A DNA stretch of 64,000 bases, taken from NCBI GenBank assembly GCA_965249925.1, contig OZ252260.1, forward strand, positions 992,001 through 1,056,000, written 5' to 3'. The translations under genes and the position numbers were made by a program. Below the pieces are notes generated by a model. It was not told the origin of the DNA and searched no databases. It saw nothing but the letters and a program-made list of their open reading frames with translations. The DNA comes from Hoeflea_A sp965249925. Lineage in GTDB: Bacteria > Pseudomonadota > Alphaproteobacteria > Rhizobiales > Rhizobiaceae. Positions 16,573-26,073 of the stretch are shown in pieces (the stretch's first letter is position 1; each line of letters begins with the position of its first letter).

Positions 16573-19428
16573 ATGTCCACTGACCTCACAAACCCTGAGA
16601 ACCTCATTTCGAACGGTGATTTTTCACAAGGCACGTCCGGCTGGAGGCTCAACAATCCAACCGGCGGAGCCGCACCGAAAGCCCGCAAAGGCGCTATCTC
16701 TTTCAATTGCGACAGAGAAGACACTTATGGTGACTCGATCGAACAGGACATCCAGACCGAGATTGGCAAAACCTACAACGTGTCGCTGGATCTGCTCGAA
16801 GACAACGCTGTTGATGGCGATCACGACTTTACGATCGAAATCCTCGACGCCCTGGGCAATGTGATCCACACCGTAGACGGGACCGCCTTCAACAATTCGC
16901 TTAATACTGTCGCATTTAGTTTCACCGCGGTTTCCGAATTCTCAACCATACGCATCGCGAATACCAACGCCACGCGTTCCACAGGAACGGACGGGCAGGT
17001 CGACAATGTCCTGATCACCGAAGCACCGACCAACCGGAGCAACGACACCATAGAGGGCACCGAAGACGATGACGTTCTGCTGGCAGGCGTCGGTGCGGAT
17101 ACGGTCGACGGTCTGGCCGGCGACGACGTGATCAAAAACCTGGAAAACGTCCAGCTGCTGACCAATGGCGATTTCTCGGACGGCACGTCGGGGTGGCAAC
17201 TGAACAATCCCACTGGCGGCATGGCTCCGAAAGCCCGCAAGGGTGCCATCTCCTTCAACGCCGGGAACGAGGGACGTTACGGCGACTCGATTGAACAGGA
17301 CATCCAGACCGAGGCCGGCCGAACCTACAAGGTCTCGCTCGATCTGCTCGAAGACGACGCCGGCAAGGGAAATCACGATTTCAAAATCGAGATCCTCGAT
17401 GCAAACGGCGACGTCATCCACACGGAAACAGCAACGGTGCTCAACGCGTCGAAAGTGACGGTCAGTTTCCAGTTCATCGCCTCTTCCGACGTCGCAACCA
17501 TCCGCATCACCAACACCGGTTCGACGAATTCGGAGCGCACGGATGGTCAGGTCGACAATGTTCAGATCTTCGAGGTCGACGTGGATGATGACGTTTTCAG
17601 CGGCGGAGACGGCAACGACACACTGATCAGCGATGGCGGCAATGACGAGCTCGACGGCGGCGAAGGCGACGATTTCCTCGACGCTGGCGCCGGCGACGAC
17701 GTCGCTGAGGGCGGCGCCGGAAACGATCGCATGTATGGCGGTGTCGGTGCGGATGTCCAGAATGGCGGCGACGGAGACGATCTTATCGCCAACCTGGAGA
17801 ATGTCGAGCTGATCACAAATGGCGGATTCTCGCTGCTGACCTACGGCTGGTACGTTCGAAACCCATCGGGTCAGGACGCACCGTTGGCCCGCAAGGGTGG
17901 TGTGTCCTTCAACGCAGGCAACGAAAGCCGCTATGGCGACTCGATCGAGCAGAATTTCTCCACCCAAGAAGGACGCACCTACAAGGTGTCTCTGGACCTG
18001 ATCGAAGACGATTACGGCAACGGCGATCACCACTTCACCATCGAGATCCTCAACAGCACGGGCTCCGTGATCACGACCGTGTCGGCGACCGCCAGAAATG
18101 AAACGCGCGAGACCCTGACCTTCGAATTCGTTGCCGCTTCGGCTGTGTCGACCATCCGCATCACCAACACCTCGTCAACAAACTCGCGGTCGACGGACGG
18201 TCAGATCGACAACGTCTCGATCGTCGAGATCGATGCGAGCGACGACGTCTTCAACGGCGGCAACGGGAACGATGCGCTCATCGGCGACGGCGGAAACGAC
18301 ACGCTTCGTGGCGGCAACGGTGACGACACACTCGACGGAGGCAGCGGAAACGACACGCTCGATGGTGGCAACGGCAGGGACATCATCAATGCGGGTGCCG
18401 GCGATGACTTCATCAGAGCGCAGTTTTTCGAAGACGGCGATGAGTTCCACGGCGGCGAAGGCGTGGACACCCTTGACGTCTCGTTGAACGGCATCTCTCA
18501 CATTGTCGATATGTCGTTCGAGTGTGTCTATGCCGCTGACCAGACTGCTTACTTCACCGGCATCGAAAACGTCACAACTGGAGTTGGCGACGACACCATT
18601 TGGGGTGATTGGTCTGCCAATGTTTTGAACGCGGGTGCTGGTGACGATTTTGTTTTCGCCGACCGGGGCGCCGACACCGTTGATGGTGGCGCGGGCGACG
18701 ACGAAATCCATGGAGGCGCCGGTGACGACCTGCTCATCGGCGGCACGGGCCGGAATGAAATCGATGGCGGCTCTGGAAATGACCTTGTGAAGGCGGCGTA
18801 TTTCGAAGACGATTCGATATTTCTCGGCGGCTCTGGAACAGACACCCTCGACTTTACCGGTGAAACCCGTGAGCTCGAGATCAATCTGATCGAGCATTTC
18901 GTGAAGGCGGGCGATGCCGTTGCATCCGTCTGGGAGTTCGAGAAGTTCGTCGGGGGCGCCGCTTCCGACAGCATCATCACCGGTTTCGGTTCCTCCGGGT
19001 TCGAAATAGACGCCGGAGAAGGTGACGACTTCGTCCAGACTTTCGGCGGCAATGACATTGTCCGGGGCCAAGGCGGCGACGACAATCTTTCAACGGATGC
19101 AGGATCGGACGTCGTCGATGGCGGTGCCGGTAACGACACGCTTGACGGTGGACGCGGTAATGACGTGCTGATCGGCGGTGAAGGGGCGGACACATTCGTG
19201 TTCGAGCTGGTGTCCGGCCGGGATGTCGTCAACGATTTTTCTTTCGAGGAGGGCGATGTCATTGCCTTCAGCCAGAGCATTCAGGCGATCTATGGCATCA
19301 ATTCCCTGACCGATCTCGATATCGCCGACGCCAATGGCGACACCTTGATCAGGTTCGACGAGACCAACGATATCCGACTCATCGGGGTCAATGCGGCCGA
19401 TGTGACGGATGACTTTTTCCTTTTCTAA
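16573..19428 (+). CDS. Secreted RTX protein with three carbohydrate-binding-like modules
   Basis: 951 residues, no N-terminal signal peptide, strongly acidic. Three homologous modules of about 145 residues start near residues 10, 191 and 407; each begins NG(D/G)FS, contains YGDSIEQ and ends with (V/I)DNV, a beta-sandwich pattern like CBM4/9 or DUF642 domains. Blocks of calcium-binding nonapeptides (GGxGxDxLx) sit between modules and dominate residues 560-860. The C-terminus GGEGADTFVFE...DDFFLF is the typical type I secretion signal. Export by an ABC-type type I system encoded elsewhere and binding of surface or matrix polysaccharide are inferred. Confidence 0.85.
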   Translation: MSTDLTNPENLISNGDFSQGTSGWRLNNPTGGAAPKARKGAISFNCDREDTYGDSIEQDIQTEIGKTYNVSLDLLEDNAVDGDHDFTIEILDALGNVIHTVDGTAFNNSLNTVAFSFTAVSEFSTIRIANTNATRSTGTDGQVDNVLITEAPTNRSNDTIEGTEDDDVLLAGVGADTVDGLAGDDVIKNLENVQLLTNGDFSDGTSGWQLNNPTGGMAPKARKGAISFNAGNEGRYGDSIEQDIQTEAGRTYKVSLDLLEDDAGKGNHDFKIEILDANGDVIHTETATVLNASKVTVSFQFIASSDVATIRITNTGSTNSERTDGQVDNVQIFEVDVDDDVFSGGDGNDTLISDGGNDELDGGEGDDFLDAGAGDDVAEGGAGNDRMYGGVGADVQNGGDGDDLIANLENVELITNGGFSLLTYGWYVRNPSGQDAPLARKGGVSFNAGNESRYGDSIEQNFSTQEGRTYKVSLDLIEDDYGNGDHHFTIEILNSTGSVITTVSATARNETRETLTFEFVAASAVSTIRITNTSSTNSRSTDGQIDNVSIVEIDASDDVFNGGNGNDALIGDGGNDTLRGGNGDDTLDGGSGNDTLDGGNGRDIINAGAGDDFIRAQFFEDGDEFHGGEGVDTLDVSLNGISHIVDMSFECVYAADQTAYFTGIENVTTGVGDDTIWGDWSANVLNAGAGDDFVFADRGADTVDGGAGDDEIHGGAGDDLLIGGTGRNEIDGGSGNDLVKAAYFEDDSIFLGGSGTDTLDFTGETRELEINLIEHFVKAGDAVASVWEFEKFVGGAASDSIITGFGSSGFEIDAGEGDDFVQTFGGNDIVRGQGGDDNLSTDAGSDVVDGGAGNDTLDGGRGNDVLIGGEGADTFVFELVSGRDVVNDFSFEEGDVIAFSQSIQAIYGINSLTDLDIADANGDTLIRFDETNDIRLIGVNAADVTDDFFLF

Positions 19429-19582
19429 ATGAAGCCCTAGCAACGACGCGGGCGGCCTCCACAACGGTGCCGCCGACGCCATAACGCCGCCTATCGGACC
19501 GCGGCGAGACTCTGTGCGTCAACTCGATCATTCAAACAATGCTTCGCGAGCCTTCATGCCGCCGCGAACACAGGAGAGTCCA

Positions 19583-19873
19583 ATGGAAATGCACTCGCCG
19601 GATTCGTTGAAACGCATCCACAAGATCGATGCGGTCTTTCGCTCGGGGCACCGCCCGTCGATCGCTATCCGCCTTGCGAGATTGATTGTGGCCGCCGTCA
19701 CAAAGGTTCTAAGAGCACAAGCCGCCTACAACCAGGCATGGCGCGACTACGAGGACCTTTTGGATCTGCCCGAACACATGCTGCGCGACGTCGGCCTGAA
19801 CAAGTCAGACGTCATTGCCCAGCGCGAGCGCCTGAGTTGGCGGAAGGTCTGGACGGAGGCAGGGGATGACTGA
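19583..19873 (+). CDS. DUF1127-family small protein
   Basis: 96 residues; the C-terminal part YEDLLDLPEHMLRDVGLNKSDV is the DUF1127 (YjiS-like) signature. Members are small, basic proteins linked in some alphaproteobacteria to RNA turnover and phosphate or metabolic adaptation. The ATG at 19583 follows AGGAGAG; an upstream GTG at 19514 has no ribosome site. The 50-residue N-terminal extension is not conserved in the family. It overlaps the next gene by 8 bp. Confidence 0.8.
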   Translation: MEMHSPDSLKRIHKIDAVFRSGHRPSIAIRLARLIVAAVTKVLRAQAAYNQAWRDYEDLLDLPEHMLRDVGLNKSDVIAQRERLSWRKVWTEAGDD

Positions 19874-20435
19874 CGCCCTCTTTGCTAATGCTCCCGCTGT
19901 TCTGACCGGGTTCACCGCCGCCTTTTTCTTAACGGTGGCACCATTGTTTCCCAGCCGCCGGGCAATCCTCATATCGCAGTTGGCGGCGGGTATTGCATTT
20001 GCCTCGCACTATGCAGTTCTCGGCATAGCGGTAGCGTCGCTGGTCAATTGTCTCGGCTGTATTCAGACCGTCGCCGCCATGCTGGCGGGCCGAAGCAGGG
20101 CATTCAATCGGCTGGGCTATGCACTGATCGTCATGATGATGGGGGTCGGTCTGTGGTTTTGGCAGGGTCCTATCTCATTGTTGAGCGTGACGGCAATGAC
20201 GCTGATCGCCCTGGCCCGCATGCAGCAGTGCCAGATCCGTCTGCGTCTTTTGCTTCTCGCGGGCGGTGTTTTCTGGATGGCGCATGACTACTTGAGCGCC
20301 GCGTGGATTGCACTCGCAGCCGACATTGGCGCCCTCGCCATCGGATCCGTTGCACTGTTCAACCTGCTGTTTTGTGTCACGATTAGATGGCGGGCGCCGT
20401 CCAGTTATTCGGCATACCATCTGCCAAGTCCTTAA
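19866..20435 (+). CDS. YgjV-like inner-membrane protein
   Basis: 189 residues with five to six membrane segments, consistent with the Imp-YgjV family (SQLAAGIAFASHYAVLG, NCLGCIQTVAAMLAGRSR). Function unknown. Its ATG overlaps the end of the DUF1127 gene by 8 bp, so the two are translationally coupled. It is the last gene before the right-hand direct repeat. Confidence 0.7.
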   Translation: MTDALFANAPAVLTGFTAAFFLTVAPLFPSRRAILISQLAAGIAFASHYAVLGIAVASLVNCLGCIQTVAAMLAGRSRAFNRLGYALIVMMMGVGLWFWQGPISLLSVTAMTLIALARMQQCQIRLRLLLLAGGVFWMAHDYLSAAWIALAADIGALAIGSVALFNLLFCVTIRWRAPSSYSAYHLPSP

Positions 20436-20494
20436 ACCGTCGCTCATAAATCTCCGCCCTCCTGGCCCTGCTTTTCTGACCGACACCCCGGCTT

Positions 20495-20516
20495 ATGTCC
20501 GATATCCGGCACCCCG
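20495..20516 (+). repeat. Direct repeat copy 2 (22 bp)
   Basis: ATGTCCGATATCCGGCACCC at 20495-20514 plus CG; matches 15519-15540 in the same orientation at 19 of 22 positions. It marks the right edge of the 5-kb stretch with the RTX gene. The adjoining 20517-20679 contains no gene I can support. Confidence 0.5.
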
Positions 20517-20679
20517 GTGACCGGCCTGAGAGTGAAGCTTGCAGTGGGCTAAGAACCGTACCTCAGAAGACCTACGCCCTGTTCCAGGCGGAGAAACCGC
20601 GGTTTGAAGATCGTGAATTTAGAGCCTGACAGGGTAGCGAGGAGCGGCCAAGGCGTCGAAACCCCGTGCGGTCTCTGTG

Positions 20680-20970
20680 TTAGAGCCCCTCGATCAGCAC
20701 GCCGTTGCACACAGCGGCTGACTGACGCAGGGCTTTCAGGTCTCGGTATTCATCGGAGTCGTACCAGGCTTGCGCGTTTTCGGCGCTGGCAAATTCGATC
20801 ATGACGGGATAATGCGGTTGCCATTCGCCTTCGAAAAGCGTCGTCGCACCGCCCAAGACCCTGTAGCGACCGCCAAAGCGCTCCACCACCGGCCCGACTC
20901 TCTGACTGTATTCCTCAAGTTTGCGATGATCGATTACGTCGAGGTTGTCGAACAAAAAGAACGCGCTCAT
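20680..20970 (-). CDS. DUF1330-family protein
   Basis: 96 residues with the dimeric alpha/beta-barrel (ferredoxin-like) pattern of DUF1330: RVGPVVERFGGRYRVLGG, then EGEWQPHYPVMIEFAS and the AWYDSDEY segment. The start at 20970 (MSAFFLFD) fits the family; the longer frame upstream is not conserved. Biochemical role unknown. It is the last of three minus-strand genes that run away from the LysR gene. Confidence 0.88.
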   Translation of the reverse strand: MSAFFLFDNLDVIDHRKLEEYSQRVGPVVERFGGRYRVLGGATTLFEGEWQPHYPVMIEFASAENAQAWYDSDEYRDLKALRQSAAVCNGVLIEGL

Positions 20971-21038
20971 GAGTCTTCTCCGTTGCAGCAAATGCGTATG
21001 GGTGGTTCTCGGCATGCGCCGGTCCTCCCGGCCAGACC

Positions 21039-21272
21039 TCAGGCCTCGCGCCAATAGTCGTTGGCAGCGGCGACGGTCCTGAAATTCGCTGCGACCACAT
21101 GGGAAATCGCGATCAGGCTGTCGGCATTGAATTCGTACTCGGCCCTCAGCCGCTTGCGGATTTCGTCGGACGGCTGGGCCAACTTCACGGCCATCCGCGA
21201 GAGCTTTACCGCCACGGCAAAGCCCTGCTCGGGTGTTGGTGCGATCAGGCTTGGCAACCAAGGATCTTCCAT
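21039..21272 (-). CDS. Hexameric tyrosine-coordinated heme protein (HTHP)
   Basis: 77 residues, the size of HTHP, a small hexameric heme protein with peroxidase- and catalase-like activity known from marine alphaproteobacteria. Recognisable segments are WLPSLIAPTPEQGF, AVKLSRMAVK, and the C-terminal HVVAANFRTVAAANDYW. Tyr46 is in the position expected for the axial heme ligand. AGGAGA seven bases before the ATG at 21272 fixes the start. Identification is by remembered family pattern. Neighbours are a secreted protein and a DUF1330 protein. Confidence 0.75.
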   Translation of the reverse strand: MEDPWLPSLIAPTPEQGFAVAVKLSRMAVKLAQPSDEIRKRLRAEYEFNADSLIAISHVVAANFRTVAAANDYWREA

Positions 21273-21337
21273 CTCAATGTCTCCTGATGCGAGTCTGTCC
21301 GGAACTGGGTAAAGGATCGCGCCGCCATCAGACTCCT

Positions 21338-22096
21338 TCATTCATTCACTTTGCCGGGTAAGCTCAGATCGCCCGAGGCGACGTCGAAAACATCGGCAAC
21401 ACAGAAGAACGGCGCGTGCAGGTTCTTGTTCACCCGCAAGCCGACGGTCACGCCGTCGAAGGCGGCCTCTTCGACCACCGCGATGTCGTCGAAGGGCACC
21501 GCAATTTCGACCGTGTCACCGACGATTGCCGGCTGCCAGCCCGGACTGTCCAGGAGAATGGGCAGACCCGGCCAGGTTTTCGGCAGACGCGGTTTGCTTC
21601 CCTTTGGAATATCGATCACCTTGAGTGCGGCCGGGCCGCAAGCCTTGTCGGGGCCAAGCACCACCCAGTGGCTGTGCCAGACGCCGCCGTCATTGGCAAA
21701 GTTGCCATCACCGCTCTCGTCGAAAAGCGGTGTGTCGTCGAAATCGGGATGCGACGCGATGGCGAGCGCGAGAATGCCAGCGCCGCGTTCGAATCCGACC
21801 TCGAAAGGATCGATAGTCGTCGGCCAAACATAGGCAAAGCCCTTGCTTCCGGCGACCTTGCCGGAGGGTGTCGGCAGCAACTCTCCGGCCGCATCCGAGA
21901 CGCCCATATGGAAGCGGGCGATCCGGCCCTCTGTCGTTATCTTGGCGTGGATGATGTCGAATGGCGCCGTCGTGCGGTCGGACGCAGGTGCGACGATGCC
22001 GCCGGCGTCCGGCCCGTGCGCGACGGCGGCCGACACCGTCAGCCACGCTGCCGTCAATGCAAGGGCGGCAACGGAAGGAAGGGTCGTGGACGGCAT
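21338..22096 (-). CDS. Secreted protein of unknown function
   Basis: 252 residues with a signal peptide (ALALTAAWLTVSAAVA, cleavage before HGPD). The mature part contains several acidic clusters (HPDFDDTPLFDESGDGNF) and the WHSHWVV segment followed by a single CG pair, suggesting a metal-binding beta-sandwich, but I recognise no family. First gene of a likely three-gene unit with the heme protein and DUF1330 gene, divergent from the LysR gene. Confidence 0.7.
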   Translation of the reverse strand: MPSTTLPSVAALALTAAWLTVSAAVAHGPDAGGIVAPASDRTTAPFDIIHAKITTEGRIARFHMGVSDAAGELLPTPSGKVAGSKGFAYVWPTTIDPFEVGFERGAGILALAIASHPDFDDTPLFDESGDGNFANDGGVWHSHWVVLGPDKACGPAALKVIDIPKGSKPRLPKTWPGLPILLDSPGWQPAIVGDTVEIAVPFDDIAVVEEAAFDGVTVGLRVNKNLHAPFFCVADVFDVASGDLSLPGKVNE

Positions 22097-22272
22097 GTCG
22101 ACTGTCTCCTTTATCGACGGAGGCGGGCACGCGATGCCGCGACCATGCTCCCATTGCCGCGAGGCAACGGGACTGCTCGTTGCCGATTGGGTTTGACGTC
22201 GGCAAGATATATGTTCTTAATTATCGAAATAAGGCGGCAGAAACCGAAACTATTGTTCTGGAAAATCGAACG

Positions 22273-23211
22273 ATGCTGAAGCTGGAAGGCATGGAGACCT
22301 TCGTCGTCATCGTCCAGGCTGGCTCCATCAGTGAAGCGGCCCGGCGTCTGTCTCTTTCGAAGTCCGTGGTCAGCGGCCGGCTGGCGGATCTCGAGTCCCG
22401 GCTCGGTGCCCGTCTGCTGCACCGCTCCACCCGCAAGCTCACACTCACCGATGAAGGCGCGGCCTTTTATGAAACGGCCGCCCGGATCTCGCATGAACTC
22501 ACCGAAGCGGCGGCGGCCATTGCCGAGCGCGTGGGCGACCTGGCCGGCCCCTTAAGGGTCGCCGCACCGATGACCTTCGGTATGATGCATATCGGGCCCG
22601 CGCTCTACCCGTTCCTGAAGCGCCATCCCCGCATCGATCTATTGCTCGATTTGAATGATCGCACGACCGATATTGTCGGCCAGGGTTTTGACATGGCGGT
22701 GCGCATCGGAAGGCTGGCCGATTCGAGCCTGATCGCGCGCAAGCTATGCCGCAGCCGGCGCGCCGTGGTCATGAGCCCGGCCTATGCGGCGGAACACGGC
22801 ATCCCGAAAACCCTGGCCGATCTGGAAGGTCACAGGGCGGTCACCTACACAAACCTGCGGGTCTACGACGAGTGGCTGTTTGTGCATGAACAGCAAACGA
22901 CCGGGGTCCGGGTGAAGAACGCCCTGCAGGTGAACAATGGCGTCGTGCAGCGCGATGCCGTTGCCGCCGGGCTGGGGATTGCGATGTTGCCGACGTTCAT
23001 CGCCAGCCAGGCGGTTAAAGAGCGCCGGCTGATCGTCGCGCCGCTTGATGCTCAGCCGATCGAGGATACGGTGTACGCGGTTTATCCACCGAACCAGCAC
23101 CTGTCGACCAAAGTCCGAGCCCTTGTCGATCACCTGCGCGCCACCTTCCGTGATCCGCCCTATTGGGACGAGGCGATGTTCAGCGACCGTTCGACTGACA
23201 ACGAACAGTAG
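22273..23211 (+). CDS. LysR-family transcriptional regulator
   Basis: 312 residues: N-terminal winged HTH (ISEAARRLSLSKSVVSGRLADLE, residues about 18-40) and a C-terminal effector domain of the periplasmic-binding type. The ATG at 22273 places the HTH at the usual position; the longer frame from 21961 is a shadow of the secreted protein gene. Divergent from the heme-protein operon, which it probably regulates; the 176-bp spacer contains the AT-rich ATATATGTTCTTAATTATCG, suitable for a LysR site. Confidence 0.9.
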   Translation: MLKLEGMETFVVIVQAGSISEAARRLSLSKSVVSGRLADLESRLGARLLHRSTRKLTLTDEGAAFYETAARISHELTEAAAAIAERVGDLAGPLRVAAPMTFGMMHIGPALYPFLKRHPRIDLLLDLNDRTTDIVGQGFDMAVRIGRLADSSLIARKLCRSRRAVVMSPAYAAEHGIPKTLADLEGHRAVTYTNLRVYDEWLFVHEQQTTGVRVKNALQVNNGVVQRDAVAAGLGIAMLPTFIASQAVKERRLIVAPLDAQPIEDTVYAVYPPNQHLSTKVRALVDHLRATFRDPPYWDEAMFSDRSTDNEQ

Positions 23212-23308
23212 GCATCGCCACCTTGCGCGTAACGCCAGCTGTCGGTTGCAGGACAAGCGATCGTCGATACCGGCGAGGCGTTTTCACCCGCCGCAACGAT
23301 GCAACACC

Positions 23309-25414
23309 TCAAGCACCATCAAATGGCGTTTGCCGCAACCGTCGACCCGTTGCCGCGAAGATCGCGTTTGCGACTGCCGGCGCGGTCGGCGGCAGACCGG
23401 GCTCGCCGACCCCGCCGATCGGTGCGCCGGTGTTCACGATCTCGACGTCGATATCGGGCACCTCATCGAAGCGCAGGATCGGATAGCTGTCGAAGTTCGA
23501 CTGCTCGGCACGGCCGTTGCGAAGCGTCACCTGGCATCTGAGCGCCGGCCCGAGCGCATCGATGACGGAGCCGGTCATCTGCGCCTCGACCTGGCCTGGA
23601 TTGACCGCCTCACCACAGTCGATGGCCAGCACGACGCGCCGCACGACGGGGCGGCCGTCGACCATCTCGACCTCGGCGACCTGCGCACAGCGCGCGCCGT
23701 AGCTTTCCACGATTGCAACACCACGTCCCCAGTTCGGCCCCGGCAGCGGCGCATCCCAGTTCGACCGACGCTCCACCGACTCGAGTACGGCGATGTGCGA
23801 CAGTTGGTCGGCAAGATGCGCCTTGCGGAAGGCCAATGGATCCTGTCCGGCGGCCTGCGCGACCTCGTCAATGAAAGCTTCAAGGAAGAAACCGTTCTGG
23901 CTGGCCGAGACCGCCCGCCATGGACATGTCAAGACTGGCACCGGAACCTCGTGATGATCGAGCTGGTAGTCGTCCGCGACATATCTCTGCGTGCGCAGCA
24001 CGTCGTGCGAAAACGGATCGAGATTGTCCTGAATGGTGATGTGCCTGTATTCGCGCCCCATCATCGGCCCTGACAAGCGAACGTGCATCGCCGTTATCCG
24101 CCCCGCCGCGTCGAGGCTTGCCCGCATGCGCGCGGCCATGACAGGGCGATACTGGCCCTGCTGCACATCGTCCTCGCGGGACCACACCACTTTAACCGGC
24201 CGGCCGCCAACGGCGCGCGAAGCAAGAACCGCCTGCTGTGCGACCTCACCGTGGGTTTTCCGCCCGAAACCGCCACCGAGATAGGTCGTATTGATGAAGA
24301 TGTTCTCGGCCGGCAGCCCCGTCACCTCTTCCAGGGCATCGAGAACGACATCATGGCCCTGGGTCGACATCCAGACTTCGCAGCGAGTGTCGCTGACCTG
24401 GGCCGCGCAGGTGATGGGTTCCATCGACACATGGGTGAGGAAGGGAACCTCGTAGTCGGCCTCTATCATACGGTCTGCCTCGGACAACCGAGCGCCGATA
24501 TCTCCGCGACTGACGGCGGACGGCGCCGTTTCGATATCGAGACCGGCGCGCAGTTGACCCGAAATGTCGTCGCTCGAAATGGTGTCGTGTGGCGTCGATT
24601 TCCAGGTGATATCCAGGTTGTCGGCGAGTTGCTTGGCCTTCCACCAGGATTCGGCGACAACAACGGCACCGCTCGGCACCTCGACCACGGCAACGGCGCC
24701 GGGTGCCGAGGCTGGATCGATGCGTTCGACTTCAGCCCCATGCACAGGCGAAAGGCGAACCGCGCCATGCAGCATATCGGGCAGGTTCACGTCGATGCCA
24801 TAAATCGCGCTGCCGTCGGTTTTGGCCGCGGTATCGATGCGCGGGACCGCCCGGCCGACATAGCGACGTGTTTCCGCCGGACGCAGATCAGGCTCTTCCG
24901 GCAGCGGTAGCATGGCCGCCTCGGCAATCAGCTCTTCGAAAGCGGCCCGCCGATCCGTCGATCGGTCAAGGACTGCTCCATTGTCGACGGTCAGGGCGCT
25001 CGCATCCACACCCCATTGCTGCGCTGCCGCCTGCGTCAGCACCGTGCGCGCCTGCGCCGCCGACTTGCGCAACGGCTCGATCCAGGCGCGCACACCGAAG
25101 CTGCCGACGCTACGCATCTGGCCAAAGAAAAGGCGGTACTCCGGAGCAGGCTGGTTTGGGACGGTAACCCGCACGCGAGCGATATCGGCGCCCAGCTCGT
25201 CGGCGACGATGGCGGCATGGCCGGTATGAGTGCCCTGGCCCATCTCGGACACTGGCGAGATGATCGTCACCGTGCCGTCGGGTTCGATCCGCAGATAGGC
25301 GGTGATGGTGCGCGCCTGGGTCTCGGCTTTCGCCACGCCGTGAACCAGAAAAGGAACGACAAGAGCCGCGGTGGAGCCGGCGAGGAAGCCGCGGCGAGAG
25401 AGCGACACAGTCAT
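23309..25414 (-). CDS. Molybdenum hydroxylase large subunit (IorB/xanthine dehydrogenase family)
   Basis: 701 residues. A twin-arginine signal (SRRGFLAGS, then a hydrophobic stretch ending GVAKA) indicates periplasmic export. The body is the molybdopterin-binding subunit of the isoquinoline 1-oxidoreductase type: SEMGQGTHTGHAAIVADELG near residue 57, GGGFGRKTHGE near 380, and the C-terminal GGVGEPGLPPTAPA loop with the catalytic Glu. It hydroxylates N-heterocycles or oxidises aldehydes. The iron-sulfur subunit is encoded 12 bp upstream; no cytochrome c subunit or XdhC-type maturation gene is next to it. Confidence 0.9.
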   Translation of the reverse strand: MTVSLSRRGFLAGSTAALVVPFLVHGVAKAETQARTITAYLRIEPDGTVTIISPVSEMGQGTHTGHAAIVADELGADIARVRVTVPNQPAPEYRLFFGQMRSVGSFGVRAWIEPLRKSAAQARTVLTQAAAQQWGVDASALTVDNGAVLDRSTDRRAAFEELIAEAAMLPLPEEPDLRPAETRRYVGRAVPRIDTAAKTDGSAIYGIDVNLPDMLHGAVRLSPVHGAEVERIDPASAPGAVAVVEVPSGAVVVAESWWKAKQLADNLDITWKSTPHDTISSDDISGQLRAGLDIETAPSAVSRGDIGARLSEADRMIEADYEVPFLTHVSMEPITCAAQVSDTRCEVWMSTQGHDVVLDALEEVTGLPAENIFINTTYLGGGFGRKTHGEVAQQAVLASRAVGGRPVKVVWSREDDVQQGQYRPVMAARMRASLDAAGRITAMHVRLSGPMMGREYRHITIQDNLDPFSHDVLRTQRYVADDYQLDHHEVPVPVLTCPWRAVSASQNGFFLEAFIDEVAQAAGQDPLAFRKAHLADQLSHIAVLESVERRSNWDAPLPGPNWGRGVAIVESYGARCAQVAEVEMVDGRPVVRRVVLAIDCGEAVNPGQVEAQMTGSVIDALGPALRCQVTLRNGRAEQSNFDSYPILRFDEVPDIDVEIVNTGAPIGGVGEPGLPPTAPAVANAIFAATGRRLRQTPFDGA

Positions 25415-25426
25415 AATGGCCTCCTT

Positions 25427-25891
25427 TTAACCTTGGCGGGAGAGTTGGGCGGCACGCTTGATGGCCGCTCTGATGCGCGGATAGGTTCCGCAACGACACA
25501 GGACGGCACTCATGGCCGCGTCGATTTCGGTATCACTCGGGTTCGGTGTTTCGGCCAGCAGCGCCGCCGCCGTCATGATCTGTCCCGACTGGCAGTAACC
25601 GCATTGCGGCACGTCGACCTCAGCCCAGGCCCGCTGCACCGGATGGCTTCGATCCGGCGACAAGCCTTCTATCGTCTCGATGCTCTGTCCTTCAGCGGCG
25701 GCCAGGGGTATCGAGCAGGACGGAACCGGAACGCCGTCCAACAACACCGTGCAGACCCTGCACTGTGCGACACCACAGCCGTATTTCGTACCTGTCAGCC
25801 CGAGTTCATCGCGCAGCACCCAAAGAAGAGGGGTATCGGCATCGGCGTCTAAACTGACCGCCTCGCCATTTATTGTGACATTGATGGCCAT
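25427..25891 (-). CDS. Molybdenum hydroxylase [2Fe-2S] subunit (IorA-like)
   Basis: 154 residues with both iron-sulfur sites complete: the plant-ferredoxin type cluster Cys39, Cys44, Cys47, Cys59 and the second cluster Cys97, Cys100, Cys132, Cys134 (CGYCQSG and CRCGTYPRI). The ATG at 25891 gives MAINVTING, the usual N-terminus; an upstream start would add 17 residues. It passes electrons from the molybdenum subunit encoded 12 bp downstream. Confidence 0.93.
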   Translation of the reverse strand: MAINVTINGEAVSLDADADTPLLWVLRDELGLTGTKYGCGVAQCRVCTVLLDGVPVPSCSIPLAAAEGQSIETIEGLSPDRSHPVQRAWAEVDVPQCGYCQSGQIMTAAALLAETPNPSDTEIDAAMSAVLCRCGTYPRIRAAIKRAAQLSRQG

Positions 25892-26073
25892 GTGTCGGTA
25901 ACTCCATGCCGAATCGTTTCGCCGATAGTTAAATCCGATCAAACTGAACGTCCCTCACGACTGTTCCACTGTCGCTGAGGAACCCATTTCGGGTGGGATA
26001 TCGGGTTCTCTAAGCGGTGTGTCTTCCAGATTTGCGGACAATGCGAATCGCGATCGCAAGGGATGAAAGGGCG

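Noticed and set aside
17590..19160. Dense short DNA repeats
   Set aside because: They are the codons of the glycine/aspartate calcium-binding nonapeptides of the RTX protein, not an independent repeat array.
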